In this document: positions 1 to 11,546 of the stretch, piece by piece
Layout of the letters: every line of letters begins with the position of its first letter
How positions within the stretch are numbered: the stretch's first letter is position 1
DNA from: Plectrocnemia conspersa
Taxonomy: Eukaryota; Arthropoda; Insecta; Trichoptera; Polycentropodidae
NCBI GenBank assembly: GCA_009617715.1
Contig: VTFK01000149.1
Coordinates: 1,178,001 to 1,242,000 of the forward strand
Direction of reading: 5' to 3'
DNA length: 64,000 bases
Position numbers and translations under genes: made by a program
Notes under the pieces: model-generated
Told to the model about the DNA's origin: nothing
The model's database searches: none
What the model saw: only the letters and a program-made list of their open reading frames with translations

Positions 1-1706
1 TCTTGAATTTATGTTATCATCATCATCATCCCACTTAAAATGTATTTGTCTCGTAAAGCTGTATTGTTATCTGAGAGTAAGTGACTTATATTTAAACACC
101 CACATTGCATCTATTTATTATAAAAACATATAATTAACATATTTTTTTTATAAGATTAAAAATAATGTAAAATATATTTATATAATCATTAAACATTTTA
201 TAAAAGCTCATAACTCATAAGTGTCAATGATGTTGAAAATATATGTTTTTGTGATCGTAATATGTAAAAAAGTTGGGTTCTAAAGAATATTTCAATGTCT
301 TTATTTTTACAGAATTAATAGTTTAAATTTTCGTAATATTTTCTGTACTTTTTTCATACGACTTTTTTTGAAAGCAATAACTTGATACTATTTATTTCAT
401 GTTTTATATAAGATTTTTAAGGTCTTTATATATTGATTTAATGTATTACATAATATGTGTATTTTACCTAATAGTCTATTCAATAAAATCATTTAGTGGA
501 GCGATAAAGATTTGATATTAATAATTAAAAAATATTTTTTTATTGACACAAAGACCAGATACTTTATTTACATTAGTTTGTGATTAAGATATTACATATT
601 GTTCATTGCTCATTATACAAATTCATTGTCACTCACTCTTTTAATCTAACAGAATAAAAGTCACTTTTAAATAAAAAAATAAAAGTATTACTATACTCTT
701 AATTTAGATTATTTTAAGTTTCTTCTGTAAGCTAGTTAATGTTTATAAACCAGTATTTTTATTTAATTTTATAGAATATATTTCACTGTATTATTAATTT
801 ATTTTTTGGCATTGTATATTTTAAAAATACATATTTATAATACAGAGCTTAAACTTGACCTTCAAATTAATATAAAATATATTTATGCATTATAAATTAT
901 TTTAATCAATAACACATATAATAAATTATCAAGTTCAGTATAACATTAGAATCGCTTAATAATCATAAAATATATACTACGAGATAAGCTATCTTCTAAG
1001 ATTAGACTGAATATATTATTTATTATAATGGCAATAAATAAGCGAAAAAGTCAGTGCTTTACGATAAATTGATCATTGTCTAATAATTACCTACTATAAT
1101 ATACAGACTGTAAATAAAAATTAAATTCTTATAAATGAGACAATCACAAAATAGTAAAATTTGAACAACTCTTAAAACATATCATGATGATTTTTTTCAC
1201 ATAATATTATTTTTGATATATACCATTATCATAAATTAAATCAACTTTTTAGCTACCCACATTTATTTTATACTTTTTATGATAAAAACAGCAACTAAAT
1301 TCAAGCGACATATATTCGATGCTAATCATGTTATACAACTGTTAAAAATTATTCTAAATTAGTAATATATGTAATATAATTATAAAAACATATTTATTTA
1401 GAACCGTCTTTTTTGGTACAATTTGTATTTATTATTCATACATATATTGGTATTTTAACGAAAATTACATGTATAGATTTTTTTCCTCTCCTGAAATACA
1501 TTTATATTTTTTATATAAAATACATTTACTAGATATCATTCTACAAATTACAATCGTGATCATTACTTCACATTAAAGCCGCCCCTTAATTTTTGTCGGC
1601 GATTTGCTTACTAAAATCCAATCATAGCAATCTCCCAACATCGATATTATTAATCAAAATCGATTTATGTCTCCATTCGAAACACATATACAAGCATTGT
1701 CGATGT
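1..1706. other. AT-rich intergenic DNA, no gene seen
   Basis: Very AT-rich sequence with short poly-A/T runs and a small ATC microsatellite at about 17-31. No open frame with plausible codon content, no splice-linked exons and no recognisable transposon protein were found on either strand. Confidence 0.6.
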
Positions 1707-1710
1707 TTAA

Positions 1711-2431
1711 CCCTTTAGACGCCAGTGACGTGCCTGCACGCCAAAGCTGTCGGACCGTCAAACGCCAGCGCGTGCAGGCACGCAAATGTTATTACGGACA
1801 CATTTATTAATAAAATTGATTTTTTTTTCGTTAATTTAATACAGAGACATCTATTAAATGGAATGTGATCGTTAAAATGTGCAATTTTTGAACCATTCTT
1901 TTATTATTTACGATCGAGCATACAGACGTTGTTAGGGCTGCTACAATATTTTTTTTAAATGATAAAAAAACACAATTTTATGTAAAAAAAAAACATTTGT
2001 TGAATTTAAATTTTGTTTTTGTTTATATTATAACATTATTGCCATATTTACTTTTTTTTAATTTTTTTGACAAAGTTGAAATTTTTTAAATATATGAAAT
2101 AGCCGCCATTTTGATAAAAGATTTTGATTAAAACAACGGAAATTATCGTGTCCCATACAAATATTAAAACAACCAAAAAACATATAATATAAACCACATA
2201 CAATATAAATTACATATAATATTTTTGTGTGTGGCAGCCCTGACAGTGGTTTTAAAAAACTTGTTATTTCTGTGCTTTTTTTTTTCACTTTTATGTTAAA
2301 ATTAATAAAAAAAAAGGAAAGTAAACAGTGATTTTCCAGGTAAATAATGTTCCTCTTTCATAATAATTTAAAGGGTTGAAAATGGTGGCCTACAGAGCAA
2401 ATTCATAGAAATTTGCTTGGCGTTGAACTGG
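1711..2431. mobile_element. piggyBac-like non-autonomous element (about 721 bp)
   Basis: The element is bounded on both sides by TTAA (1707-1710 and 2432-2435), the duplicated target of piggyBac elements. The left end reads CCCTTTAGACGCCAG; the right end, read inward on the minus strand, is CCAGTTCAACGCCAAG, so the termini share CC...CGCCA in imperfect inverted orientation. Just inside the left end are GTGCCTGCACGC (from 1730) and its exact reverse complement GCGTGCAGGCAC (from about 1770), forming a subterminal hairpin in a GC-rich patch. No transposase-like reading frame is visible; the 76-codon minus-strand open frame at 2058-2288 has no features I recognise. Read as a deletion derivative mobilised in trans. 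Confidence 0.6.
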
Positions 2432-3383
2432 TTAACACATAAATCTACAGGTGTTACCAGGACATTGATCTCGGTAGCAATTCCTCTTGCTTCTTAATGT
2501 CAGATGGTACTGTCAATACCATATCGGAACATAGAATCGTGGGTTTTTTTGACGTGTTCCACATACTTATTCGACTCATAATTAGACGTTAAATTTACAT
2601 AACTGATGATATTTAGAGAGCGTGCGCGAGCGAAAATGAAACGCGAGTTCAAGTTCATTATCAATTCATTAAATCACACGAATTCCACGAGCTAGGATTT
2701 AGTAGGTTATTAGCTATTTGAATACAATGACAAATATTTACATTACTAATGTACTCATATACATATGTTTATGTACATATTTCATTGACTGTACAAATAT
2801 TTTAATTTTGATATAATTATATAATATTGAAACTAAAACTTTCGCGATTAAAATAGTTTACAACCTCAAATTTTTTCGACAAATATATTATGAATCAATA
2901 TGCATGTATTATTTACTGCATCAGTTTTTCTTAGTAAGCTTCAGTGTTTTTTTAATGGTATTATGTTATAAATTTGCGGGTATCGATCGAGCTCTTATAT
3001 GTGTCTTTTTTATGTTAAAAACTAAATTTATACCATTTTCAAAAATGTTTTATTACTGCAGCATAAGAAAGGGTGGGTCCGTGCCAGATGTTTGAAAATA
3101 TTCATGCGTTCTTGAAAGATTATAATAGAAAAAAGTATTTGAATGACAAAATTTGTTTCCAATTTTTCAAACTACTCTAATCGGCTTTATCTTTGCTTTA
3201 TTAATCTAAAACTACAATCAGATTAGTAGAAAGCACTTGGTGTGGGTTTAGGCAGATTTCAAAACATGTATGGGGGCTTTCATTGAGTTACGCTATAAAA
3301 TTTGCATTTTTTAATAATTCAAAGAGGTTGGTTTTTGTAATTGTTTATTGATGTTATAGTTACAATTACATAGTTATTACAAT

Positions 3384-3487
3384 GATACGAGAGATCGGCG
3401 GCTGAGGCGCCGTTGGTCGTCGTCGCCTAGTTGCGCTCCACTAAAGAATGTATTGCCCTCGGTGGAAGAGTGTCGCTTAGTTTTTGT
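3384..3487 (-). repeat. Interspersed repeat relic, second copy at 49528
   Basis: About 100 bp of lower-AT sequence matching 49528-49640 in the same orientation: GATACG(A/G)GAGA, (A/T)CGGCGG, GAGGCGCCG, AAAGAATGT(A/G)TTG and a final CAGTTTT-like block. On the minus strand both copies can be read as the end of a frame with the pattern NTFF-G followed by RRL-RRS and a stop, which suggests the 3' end of a retroelement coding region. The family is not identified. Confidence 0.45.
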
Positions 3488-6400
3488 GGTCAAGCAAATT
3501 GACCCCCCAATTCATGTTTCATATCCTATCAACATTTTTATTTGATAAATATTTTTTTCTCAAAACAGAGAATAAAAATAATTTTAAATTATGAGTTGTG
3601 GGTTATATAAGCAAAAACGCATGGTTTCGAGCTCAAAGCGCGAATTTATGAGCATATAGGGCAAAATCACAGCCAGGCCTAGATTAAAAATCTAGTAGGT
3701 AGATTTTTTTATTGCTATTTATCACAAATTATACATTTTTGTGAAAAAATTTTTAACAGGAAAGTTAATTTCTGATTATAAAAAAATATACGATGTGAAG
3801 TAAATATTATAATACAATTATTTTTAATCGGCGTAGAACTTTACATTTTTTGCCACAAAATTTATATGGGTTATTAAATTATGACATAAAATATATAATC
3901 AAATTTAATTTCATCAAAATAATCCATTACTGGTAGCCGTTAAAAGTTTAAAAATACATAACTTCTATTTATCATTATAAATATAGCTTTTAAAATATAT
4001 TAAAAATATATCTAATGAATATTTGGAAATATTTGCCAAAATAAAAATAGTTAAAGAACTTTGTAGGAAAATAGCGATAATTACTTGGAAGAAGGCAATA
4101 AAATAAATAATGTTAATATTATATAAACAGTTGATAATTATAAACAATTCCAACTCTATTATTTCTCATTAAATATATATTATGAAAAATAATGTTGATA
4201 TTCCATTTTTTTCATATCTAGCAACGCATATCATCGTTGTGTTAAAGTCTAACATGCATTAGTCAATATTCTCAAAGTATTAGTTAAAAAATGTTAACTT
4301 CATATAACATTAAAAGATAATTAACCATCTGATTTATATTTTTATATTCACAAAGTATATTATATAACTAATTTTGGTCAAAAATCCAGACAACCCAAAA
4401 AAATCATTATTCGTTGCAATCGCGTGCAAATTCTTTACAGACAGTTAGTTACACATATTACGGAGACGCGTTCGTGTTTTTTTATTACAAACAAGCGCTC
4501 ATTAGCATCCAATGCAAACGTAAAATTTTGCAAACAATCACAGTTAAAGTAAACTCACGTATCCTCGAGGTGTTAATCAATTCTCGGTCACCATTATATT
4601 CTCATTTATGTGTGCCAGTTGGGTGTCACACACGTACGGTCTACATTCTACCGAATGCCTGTCGCGAATATCATTAAAAATATTATCCAACGCCGAAATG
4701 TGAATGTAATAAAGCTTGACTCATTTTTTTCAATGTGCAATACACAAGATGTGAGCTGAATCGAAGACGTTACTCATAACGGTAATCTAAACTCTTTGCG
4801 CAACGACATAATTGGAAAGTAATTCACCTAATACGTTGCTATTTCATGTCTTATGAGATTAATGTGGGATTATGTTAAGTTAACGTTTAAGTATGTAGAT
4901 AAGATAGTTCAGGTTCGATGACCATATAATATAAATATTTTTAGTAAGAAGTTCACTAACCTCTTAGTCACGTATTTAAATACGGTCAGTGCGAAAACTT
5001 CGGTGACAAATTTTACGCTGAAAATTTGGTATGGTAATACGTTGCTTAATGAGGCCTTTGAGCAAAAGTTTACCACTACTTTGCAGTTCTGATGCTAGAC
5101 AAGTGGCTTTAAAAAAGTCTTTGTTGATGCGAGGGCTCTTGAAATGCATGAGAGTCTCTATGACCATCTCTATGACCAATACGATATTCATTAATTTGTA
5201 CAATATTTAGTTACTACCGTTAACAAACTGTTGCGAAATTTCAGATGCTGTGATTTTTGTTTATAGTTTTCGATAGTCTTTTTGGTCATTATTTGTGTTT
5301 GGTTCTTGAGTGTTTGTTTGTAAACCACCATTGTTTAAAATAACGCTTTCTAATGATCAATTATGTGGAATTTCCTAAAAAGTCAAACTTCTTCATGGAT
5401 TTCAAAAATCTGTCAGGGCCATTGTTTACTCAAAAGTCTTGTTTTCTTGATTGTTTTAAATATAATTTGTCTGTAATGCACATTTGTTCAATTGTAGCTT
5501 TTTATCGTGTAATTATGTAGAATATCCTAAATGTATTTTCTCTCAAACTTTATTGCTCGTCGACAATCGACAAAAATAACTTATGCTTTTAGTTGTGTTA
5601 TTAAACATTCATATTTATTTATAACAATAATACATATATCTAATTAGATACATTAACATAACATTAGACCTTTTTTAAAACCTCTTAATGAACTAAGTAC
5701 ATAAAAAATAGATAATACCAATATAAAAAAAAAAAAACTGTCTGCAGATCATTAAACCATAAAATGTGAATATAATTATATAATACAAACACCTACTGAC
5801 ATGTATAAATTAAAAACTTGTAAATATAACTATGTAGCTTTTATAATAATTCTTTATATATATATTTTATCGATTCTAAATCAACCCGTAACAATTCAAT
5901 ATTAAACAATTTAAGAATTTCTACTCTAAATTATATTGATAATATATATTCTAAAACTATATTTTATATACTATATACGTATATACCATATGTAAGTATA
6001 CTTTAAAAAAAAATTAAGCGGTTTGGCGTTTCTTTTTATCTAAAATTTTTTTTTTTTTAGGTATTTGTGTGTTTTTTAAATATGCTTTATAATTATTAAT
6101 AATAAAGGAAACACTGTTTTATGTGCAAATTTTAAGTTACACGTTGATGGTTATAATTGCAATTATTTTATTTAAATTATTTTTTTAAATATCTTTAAAA
6201 TAAATAGTCTGTTGCGATTTTTTTGCCTAACGTTTTCATCCGATTAGGGAAGTGCTTTTATTCTTTCCTACTCTCGGATTTGGGGGCGGAAGCAGACTTA
6301 AAATGTTATTGTATGTTACTTTTCTTGTAAGAATGGGCTTATGCTAAAGTGTAATGGCCATAATTAAAACATTGGGTGATTTGGCAAAACTGTCACTGGG

Positions 6401-7130
6401 CACTGGTAATTTGGATATATAATAGCTAAATTTCTTTGGCTTATTGGTATTGATCAATTTATTACCGACTGTATTTTGTTAGGATAAATTTTAAAACTGG
6501 CATTCATCGCTTGTATAACATCGGCGTGATGAATACACTTGTTCTGCAAGTTACACATTTTGTAGTAATTAGTTTTATCACGCTTTAATGAGTCATCATG
6601 ACAAATTTGAAATCACGCTTGATGGATTTTACCGATAGATACATTTAAAGTTATTCGGAATAGAGTTTTTGCCATTAAATAAAAAATATTTTTCGAACGA
6701 TTTTTTAATTTTAATAGTAAATATTACTGATGGTTTTCTACTTTCCTAAGACTCCACATACTGATTTTATAAAATATATTTAGGCTATATACATTTATAA
6801 AAACCTCAAATTGCTTTTCAATTTTTGTTTTTTACAAACCACAATAAATAATTTACTTATAATAAAATCATTGGTTATGAATTATTATATTTTTAATTTA
6901 TAATAAACATAGTGAACCTTTAGTCAGTTTAACACTCATATTTTGATTTTCGTGCTAGATATGTTCCAGAAAACCGTGTAAATCGAGGCCTATAACAAAA
7001 TTTGTAATAAAACGATTGAATAGTATTCACGCGTTTCTTCAAATTTAAATAAAGAAGCCAGTGAGACGCTTAATGGAATCTAGTTTTTTAGATTATATTA
7101 AAATTGTAACAGACGATAAATGGCGAGATG

Positions 7131-7189
7131 TTTTTTCCGAGCGGTGGTGGAGAAACTGGCGCAGGAATGATGTCCGTGGGAGTCCCTCT
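7131..7189 (-). repeat. Interspersed repeat relic, second copy at 52626
   Basis: Shares TTTTTTC, GGTGGAGAA(A/G)CTGGCG, G(A)TGATGTC and the following GTGGG-GTCC with 52626-52687. On the minus strand both copies can be translated as a proline-rich stretch of the pattern D-I-(I/T)-P-x-P-x-S-P-P, so this is probably a retroelement coding relic. Family not identified. Confidence 0.4.
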
Positions 7190-7697
7190 CGGGATGTGAG
7201 CGCCCATGACAGTATGTTGTCTGTGGGCGGCGGGCTTCTGTTGATTTGTCGGGCGGACTGCTTGTGTCTGCCCTCTCTTCATCGGAGTCCAGGGCTGCAA
7301 AGCTTGCTGATCAATCACAATCATGCAGTAACCATCCAGCCAATATATGTACTCGTTTCAGTGAAATAGGTATATACGCCTTTATAAAGCGACATAGTCC
7401 AAGATCGAATACAGCAACGGGAATCTTGTGAATCCGGTGATTTATTATATCCGCGACAAGGAAATATTCTTTCAATGACGGAGAATATTTACAGTAAAAA
7501 CAAAACTCGTGTTATTTATGTGATTTTCTGGTCGTAACGAGGGCTTTTGTGTGTAATACTTGTTTATTATTTTTTTTGAGTATACGTATTCTATTCATAC
7601 CATTAAACCAATTAAATTAAGTTTCAAATATAAAAAAAATGAATTAATTCCATTTATAAATCTATACTTTTCTAATATTAATTATCACATTTTTCAG

Positions 7698-9742
7698 ATT
7701 GCTTCGCTGCTGATATTAGCAAACTTCGCATCATCATTTCCACAAAATGTCCAGTGAGTATAAAAAAATGTTACTTCTATACCAACCATGTTAACCAACT
7801 CGTGTAATAAATTTCATATGTCACCCATATAAATTTAACATTTGTATAACGTATGTATAAATCGTGATGAATTTAAATGAAGACGAAATAAATTAATTCC
7901 ATTACATAAATAATTGTCATATCAGAAGTTCTGTCACGATATGCTATTTCAACGGTACGCGAGATGTGAAATATCCACTTATTAAAAACACGCCTATGAC
8001 AGGTTTAATCTTTTAATTAAAACAAGCAAAAAAATTATGTATTCGATATCGAGGGGTTTAACCTTATTTCCATATTTGATGAACTTGACTGCATTCCAAT
8101 GAATTTCTCATACATCAGTCAAACATTGACTTTATAAATGAATATTAACAACACTAATACATCGAAAGCATAATGATTTACCTCTTTAATTTGATTTACG
8201 ATTTTATGCTTTATTAAAATCGGTTTATTTGCTAGTGAAACTATAAGTGTGAGAAGATTACGTCTTTAAATAAAAGAGGTAAGTCAAATTATATATAGAT
8301 ATTAATAAACTAATTATTTTTTTATTTATAGTATTCAAAATAATTCCAGTGAAATGTTATATTTTTTCAGCATTGAAAAGCAGCGTATCGTTCAAATGCC
8401 ATCTGAAGAGATTAACACTAAAGAATATCTTAAAGAATTGCCGATAAATGAAAAAGATGCTGAACTTTTGACTGAAGATATTTTGAATAAGATTAAAAAA
8501 ATAAATGTTGAACTGTTAAACGATGCCGAAGAAACCACAGTAACAATAATAGACAATGATATTGAAACAACAACTTTTATAGATGAGAGTACAACGTTAG
8601 AAGCAACAGAACCTAACATAGATTGTGATAGTTCAACCGAAGTAGATACATTAAAACATACTGAAATTACAAATGAACTACCTCAAGAAATCAAACAGAA
8701 AGTAATTAAAGATGTTAATTACTTCGCCCCTGCATTAAAGCCATCATATACTATACAAGAGTTACCATTATATCAAGTTCCAAATAGATATCATATCCAT
8801 ACTTATTATTCAAACATAAATAGAAACGGTTTACCAAAACCTTATTATCTGCATAAGAAATATCCTGTTCCGATTGTTTTAAATCCAGTGCCGAATATGA
8901 TGTATCAAAATTATCCGATTAATAGGCAGTGGCCTTTACAATTTTCTCAATATTTTCCAATGATGTTCAGAGATCAGCTTATAACTTTAGTGAATGGAAT
9001 CACAGACATGGTCCGTTACAATCCGTTTGTGTTTAACAAACGTTCCAGAAAAATTAATAATAAAATTATTCCGTTCATGAGCGATAATCGATTTGGAAAA
9101 AATGTAGAGGTATTGCCTATTAAAAATATTGGAAACACAGCTGAAGATCTTAAAACTGAAAAGAAAAGTCTCTTCGGCTATCCAAACTCCAATGCTTTAA
9201 ATTTCACCGAAGAAGGAGATAGTAAAGTTTTAGATTTTGTCTTAAAACCACCTTCTGCATCATCTCAAAATTTAGAATCTGATATTCCAGATAACAAGTT
9301 GTTTCGAATCGCTAATAGAAGACCTGATGCCGTCTCAAATCCGGGATTTTTCATCAAAAGATTGAGAGTCAGACAGGGAGGTGTCGCTATAGCTGGTCCA
9401 GGAGGAATCGCCACAGCAGGTGGTGGAGGAACAGCTATCGTAGGACCTGATGGTGTGGCATATACCAAACCGAATGGAGTTGCCATCGCTGGTCCCGGTG
9501 CTAAAATAATTTCACTTCCTGAAGACTTTGATCTTAATAGACTGATTGAAAAGTTATCGAAACATCAGATCACTGATCCAGAAATTGATGGTGTCGATCA
9601 AAGAGAGATCAAAGGAGAGTATGTGTACAAAGATGAAAATTCAACATTTAAGAAGATATTTGTACCTGAAGGTGGCAAAATTGTGGCCACTGGTCCGTCG
9701 ATTTATCGAAACCCTTCCAATACTGATATTCAATTAATATGA
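7698..9742 (+). CDS. Secreted GPGG-repeat (DUF4774-like) protein A, first exon unresolved
   Basis: Two exons are clear. Exon 7698-7753 follows TTTTCAG and encodes a hydrophobic signal-peptide half, IASLLILANFASSFPQNV, ending in phase 2 before GTGAGT. Exon 8371-9742 follows TTTTTTCAG, takes up the frame at its first base, and runs to a stop. Together they give about 475 residues. After the signal region comes an acidic, threonine-rich stretch with many Asp/Glu, then a Tyr/Pro/Asn-rich middle, and a C-terminal glycine-rich domain with GVAIAGPGG, GTAIVGPDG and GVAIAGPG units (about residues 345-385). This repeat pattern matches the insect family I know as DUF4774; no enzymatic motif is present. 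The initiating ATG must be in an upstream exon ending in phase 0; several candidates exist (2904, 7206, 7475). Paralogues B, C and D follow on the same strand. Likely an extracellular structural protein (inference). Confidence 0.8.
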
Positions 9743-10948
9743 TCTTATTTGTGTAAAATGCTGTATTAATTTTGTAATATACTTGTTAAAAACAATGTTC
9801 ATTAAACCAGAATGTCACACTAGAAATAATATTTTAGTGACGAGGCTAAAATAATTTAGTATTATTTTTTTATATATGATAACCATAATAGTGTATAAAT
9901 ATTTGTTAATTTTAAGTTAGACATAAACTTGTGATATAGATTAGATTTTAACTTTCATACCAGTAGCCTGAGAAAGGACAAAAAAACTGTGTTGTTATTT
10001 TGATCTATCTGTTTTAATATGATTTTTTATAAAAACATTCAGTTAAGCTTTATTTATTTATTAGATACTCTAACAAAATAGTGGAAGTGCAGATTTGTTA
10101 GTAATGATTAAAGTAACAATGATTAGTTTTTAATGATTACTTCAAGTAGTATATCAAATAGGTTGCTTGATATTTTGAGTTGATCATGGATCATACTAGT
10201 GAGAGCAAAGTTGCTTTATTATGCAGTTACCCCTAAAAAAGTTAATCCCATCATAACATAATTGTAATTTAATATAATGCTGCATAAAATAATTGAAAGA
10301 AAAACTGTGCTGTTATTTTTATTTATCAAGATATTTTATTAGACCTGTTTCTTTCACATGAAAAATGTTCAACAAAATTTACAGTTAGACACACGAATAA
10401 AATGGCGAAAGTTTTAATGTCAATAAATATTTTTTTATGACTATTTGTTATTTATTATATTGTCCAGATTTTTGTTGCTCCTGTTCTTCTGACATTAACA
10501 AATTTAATCAAACCAAACAAAATTATGGATGTTTAAATTTTCAGTATTGATTTCAGTGATACTGGCTAGTTAATTTTATGATTATTTGATATTTTGAGAA
10601 GATCATTATAACATAATTGTACTGTAATTTAATATGGCTTAAAATGATTGCTTGCCTTTTAATAATTATTTAGCTTGATTTTTCAGTCTACTAATTTTAT
10701 TGTAATAATCGTAACACATTACACCAAAGCGTTGTTTTTGTTACATAAAAATGTTTTATTGTTAACTTGTTGAATAAACGCAATCATTACTTAAAACCAT
10801 TGTTTTATTTATTTAATTGTTTTAATTTTAGCGTTGTTTCGTAGATGTCGTTGAAGTTTTTTTTAGAAAAAGCTTTGCATGATAGATATAATTGCATGTA
10901 ATCCGACAATTGTGTTTATCTGAGGGAAGGCATTTTTTCACTTCTCAG
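9743..10948. other. AT-rich spacer between units A and B
   Basis: No complete gene. I searched this stretch for a signal-peptide exon that could serve unit B or C (acceptor AG, hydrophobic frame, donor GT in phase 2) and found none that fits. The closest is a short hydrophobic frame from 10468 after TGTCCAG, but its only donor is phase 0 and does not match the phase-2 acceptors of B and C. Confidence 0.45.
9801..9806 (+). terminator. Candidate poly(A) signal of gene A
   Basis: ATTAAA about 60 bases after the gene A stop codon, within AT-rich DNA. It is the first acceptable hexamer downstream; chance occurrence is easy at this base composition. Confidence 0.3.
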
Positions 10949-11390
10949 ATACTGGATCCCTTCATTTCGTCATTGGTCGCCAACATTGACGTCCGGATAT
11001 GGCGAAATAGCACCAAAAATGGCTCAAAGAATAATTAAAAGTACTAACTTGTATTTAGTGAGAGGAGCTCCTACGATTTTCCAAAGCGCTGGCAATTTAA
11101 AAGCTATGCCACAATCGATCCAAGAAAGGAACTCGCAAACTTTGATTAGTATCAGACCAGAGAAGGATACTGAAATGGGTTCAAAACAAAGACAAGTTTT
11201 AATATTGAGCCCTGAAGCTTCTTCGACAGCGGAAGCTAGAGGAACAGCTGTATCGAATCCTATAGCTAGAGCGATTGTAAAACAAGGAAGAGATGTAGAT
11301 ATAATATTTAATCCCAAAGCAGTTGCTATCGCTGGTCCTGGTGGCACAGCTCACGCACAATCTGATCTAATAGTTGATTATTTTGAATAG
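10949..11390 (+). CDS. GPGG-repeat (DUF4774-like) unit B, 3' exon of a secreted protein
   Basis: A single large exon. It follows CACTTCTCAG; the first base completes a codon, so it must be joined to an upstream exon ending in phase 2. It encodes about 146 residues and starts YWIPSFRHWSP. The second half has the family hallmark: ARGTAVSNPIARAI, a charged GRDVDIIFNP segment, then AVAIAGPGGTAHA and a short tail to the stop. There is no ATG-initiated signal peptide directly upstream. The nearest upstream exon of the right phase is the 7698-7753 signal-peptide exon of gene A, whose final CA plus the first A of this exon would restore a Gln codon. B is therefore either an alternative 3' exon of the A locus or a separate gene whose first exon I could not find. 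The glycine-rich motif and the open frame make a real coding exon very likely. Confidence 0.7.
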
Positions 11391-11426
11391 AACAATGTAT
11401 TCATAGTAAAATGTGATTTTAAGTGC

Positions 11427-11432
11427 AATAAA
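11427..11432 (+). terminator. Poly(A) signal after unit B
   Basis: AATAAA 37 bases after the B stop codon, at the usual spacing for a short 3' UTR. It lies between the end of B and the acceptor of C, so transcripts using B would end before C. Confidence 0.5.
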
Positions 11433-11546
11433 AATGTATTATATTTTATTTGTAAATAAATATTAAAATTTTTAATTAATTTTTATTTAATATATATAAC
11501 ATAATGTAATGTAATAATTATAGTTAAATTAAATATTTTTTATAAG

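Larger units (their letters stand above)
2436..7697. other. Intergenic / possible far-upstream region of gene A
   Basis: Mostly AT-rich DNA without a gene I can support. It contains two short repeat relics (annotated separately). Possible first coding exons for gene A lie here: ATG at 2904 followed by ten codons and a good donor (TTA|GTAAGC), ATG at 7206 followed by ACA|GTATGT, and ATG at 7475 with a weaker donor. All three would be phase 0, as the 7698 exon requires, but none can be chosen from sequence alone. A TATA-like TTTATAAAG lies near 7381. Confidence 0.4.

Noticed and set aside
2058..2288. A 76-codon minus-strand frame inside the piggyBac-like element
   Set aside because: It has no similarity to a transposase that I can see, and its upstream part is a long T run; probably chance.
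4414..4677. An 87-codon plus-strand frame at 4414
   Set aside because: It begins at a non-ATG codon, has no recognised motif, and there is no linked exon; the lower AT content alone is not enough.
8392..8619. Antisense frames to genes A, C, D and E
   Set aside because: These are reverse readings of well-supported exons, with no signal of independent coding.
10402..10540. Possible signal-peptide exons (ATG GCG AAA then a hydrophobic frame from 10468) for units B or C
   Set aside because: The intron would be a plausible 57 bases, but the hydrophobic frame meets a stop with only a phase-0 donor before it, which cannot join the phase-2 acceptors of B and C.
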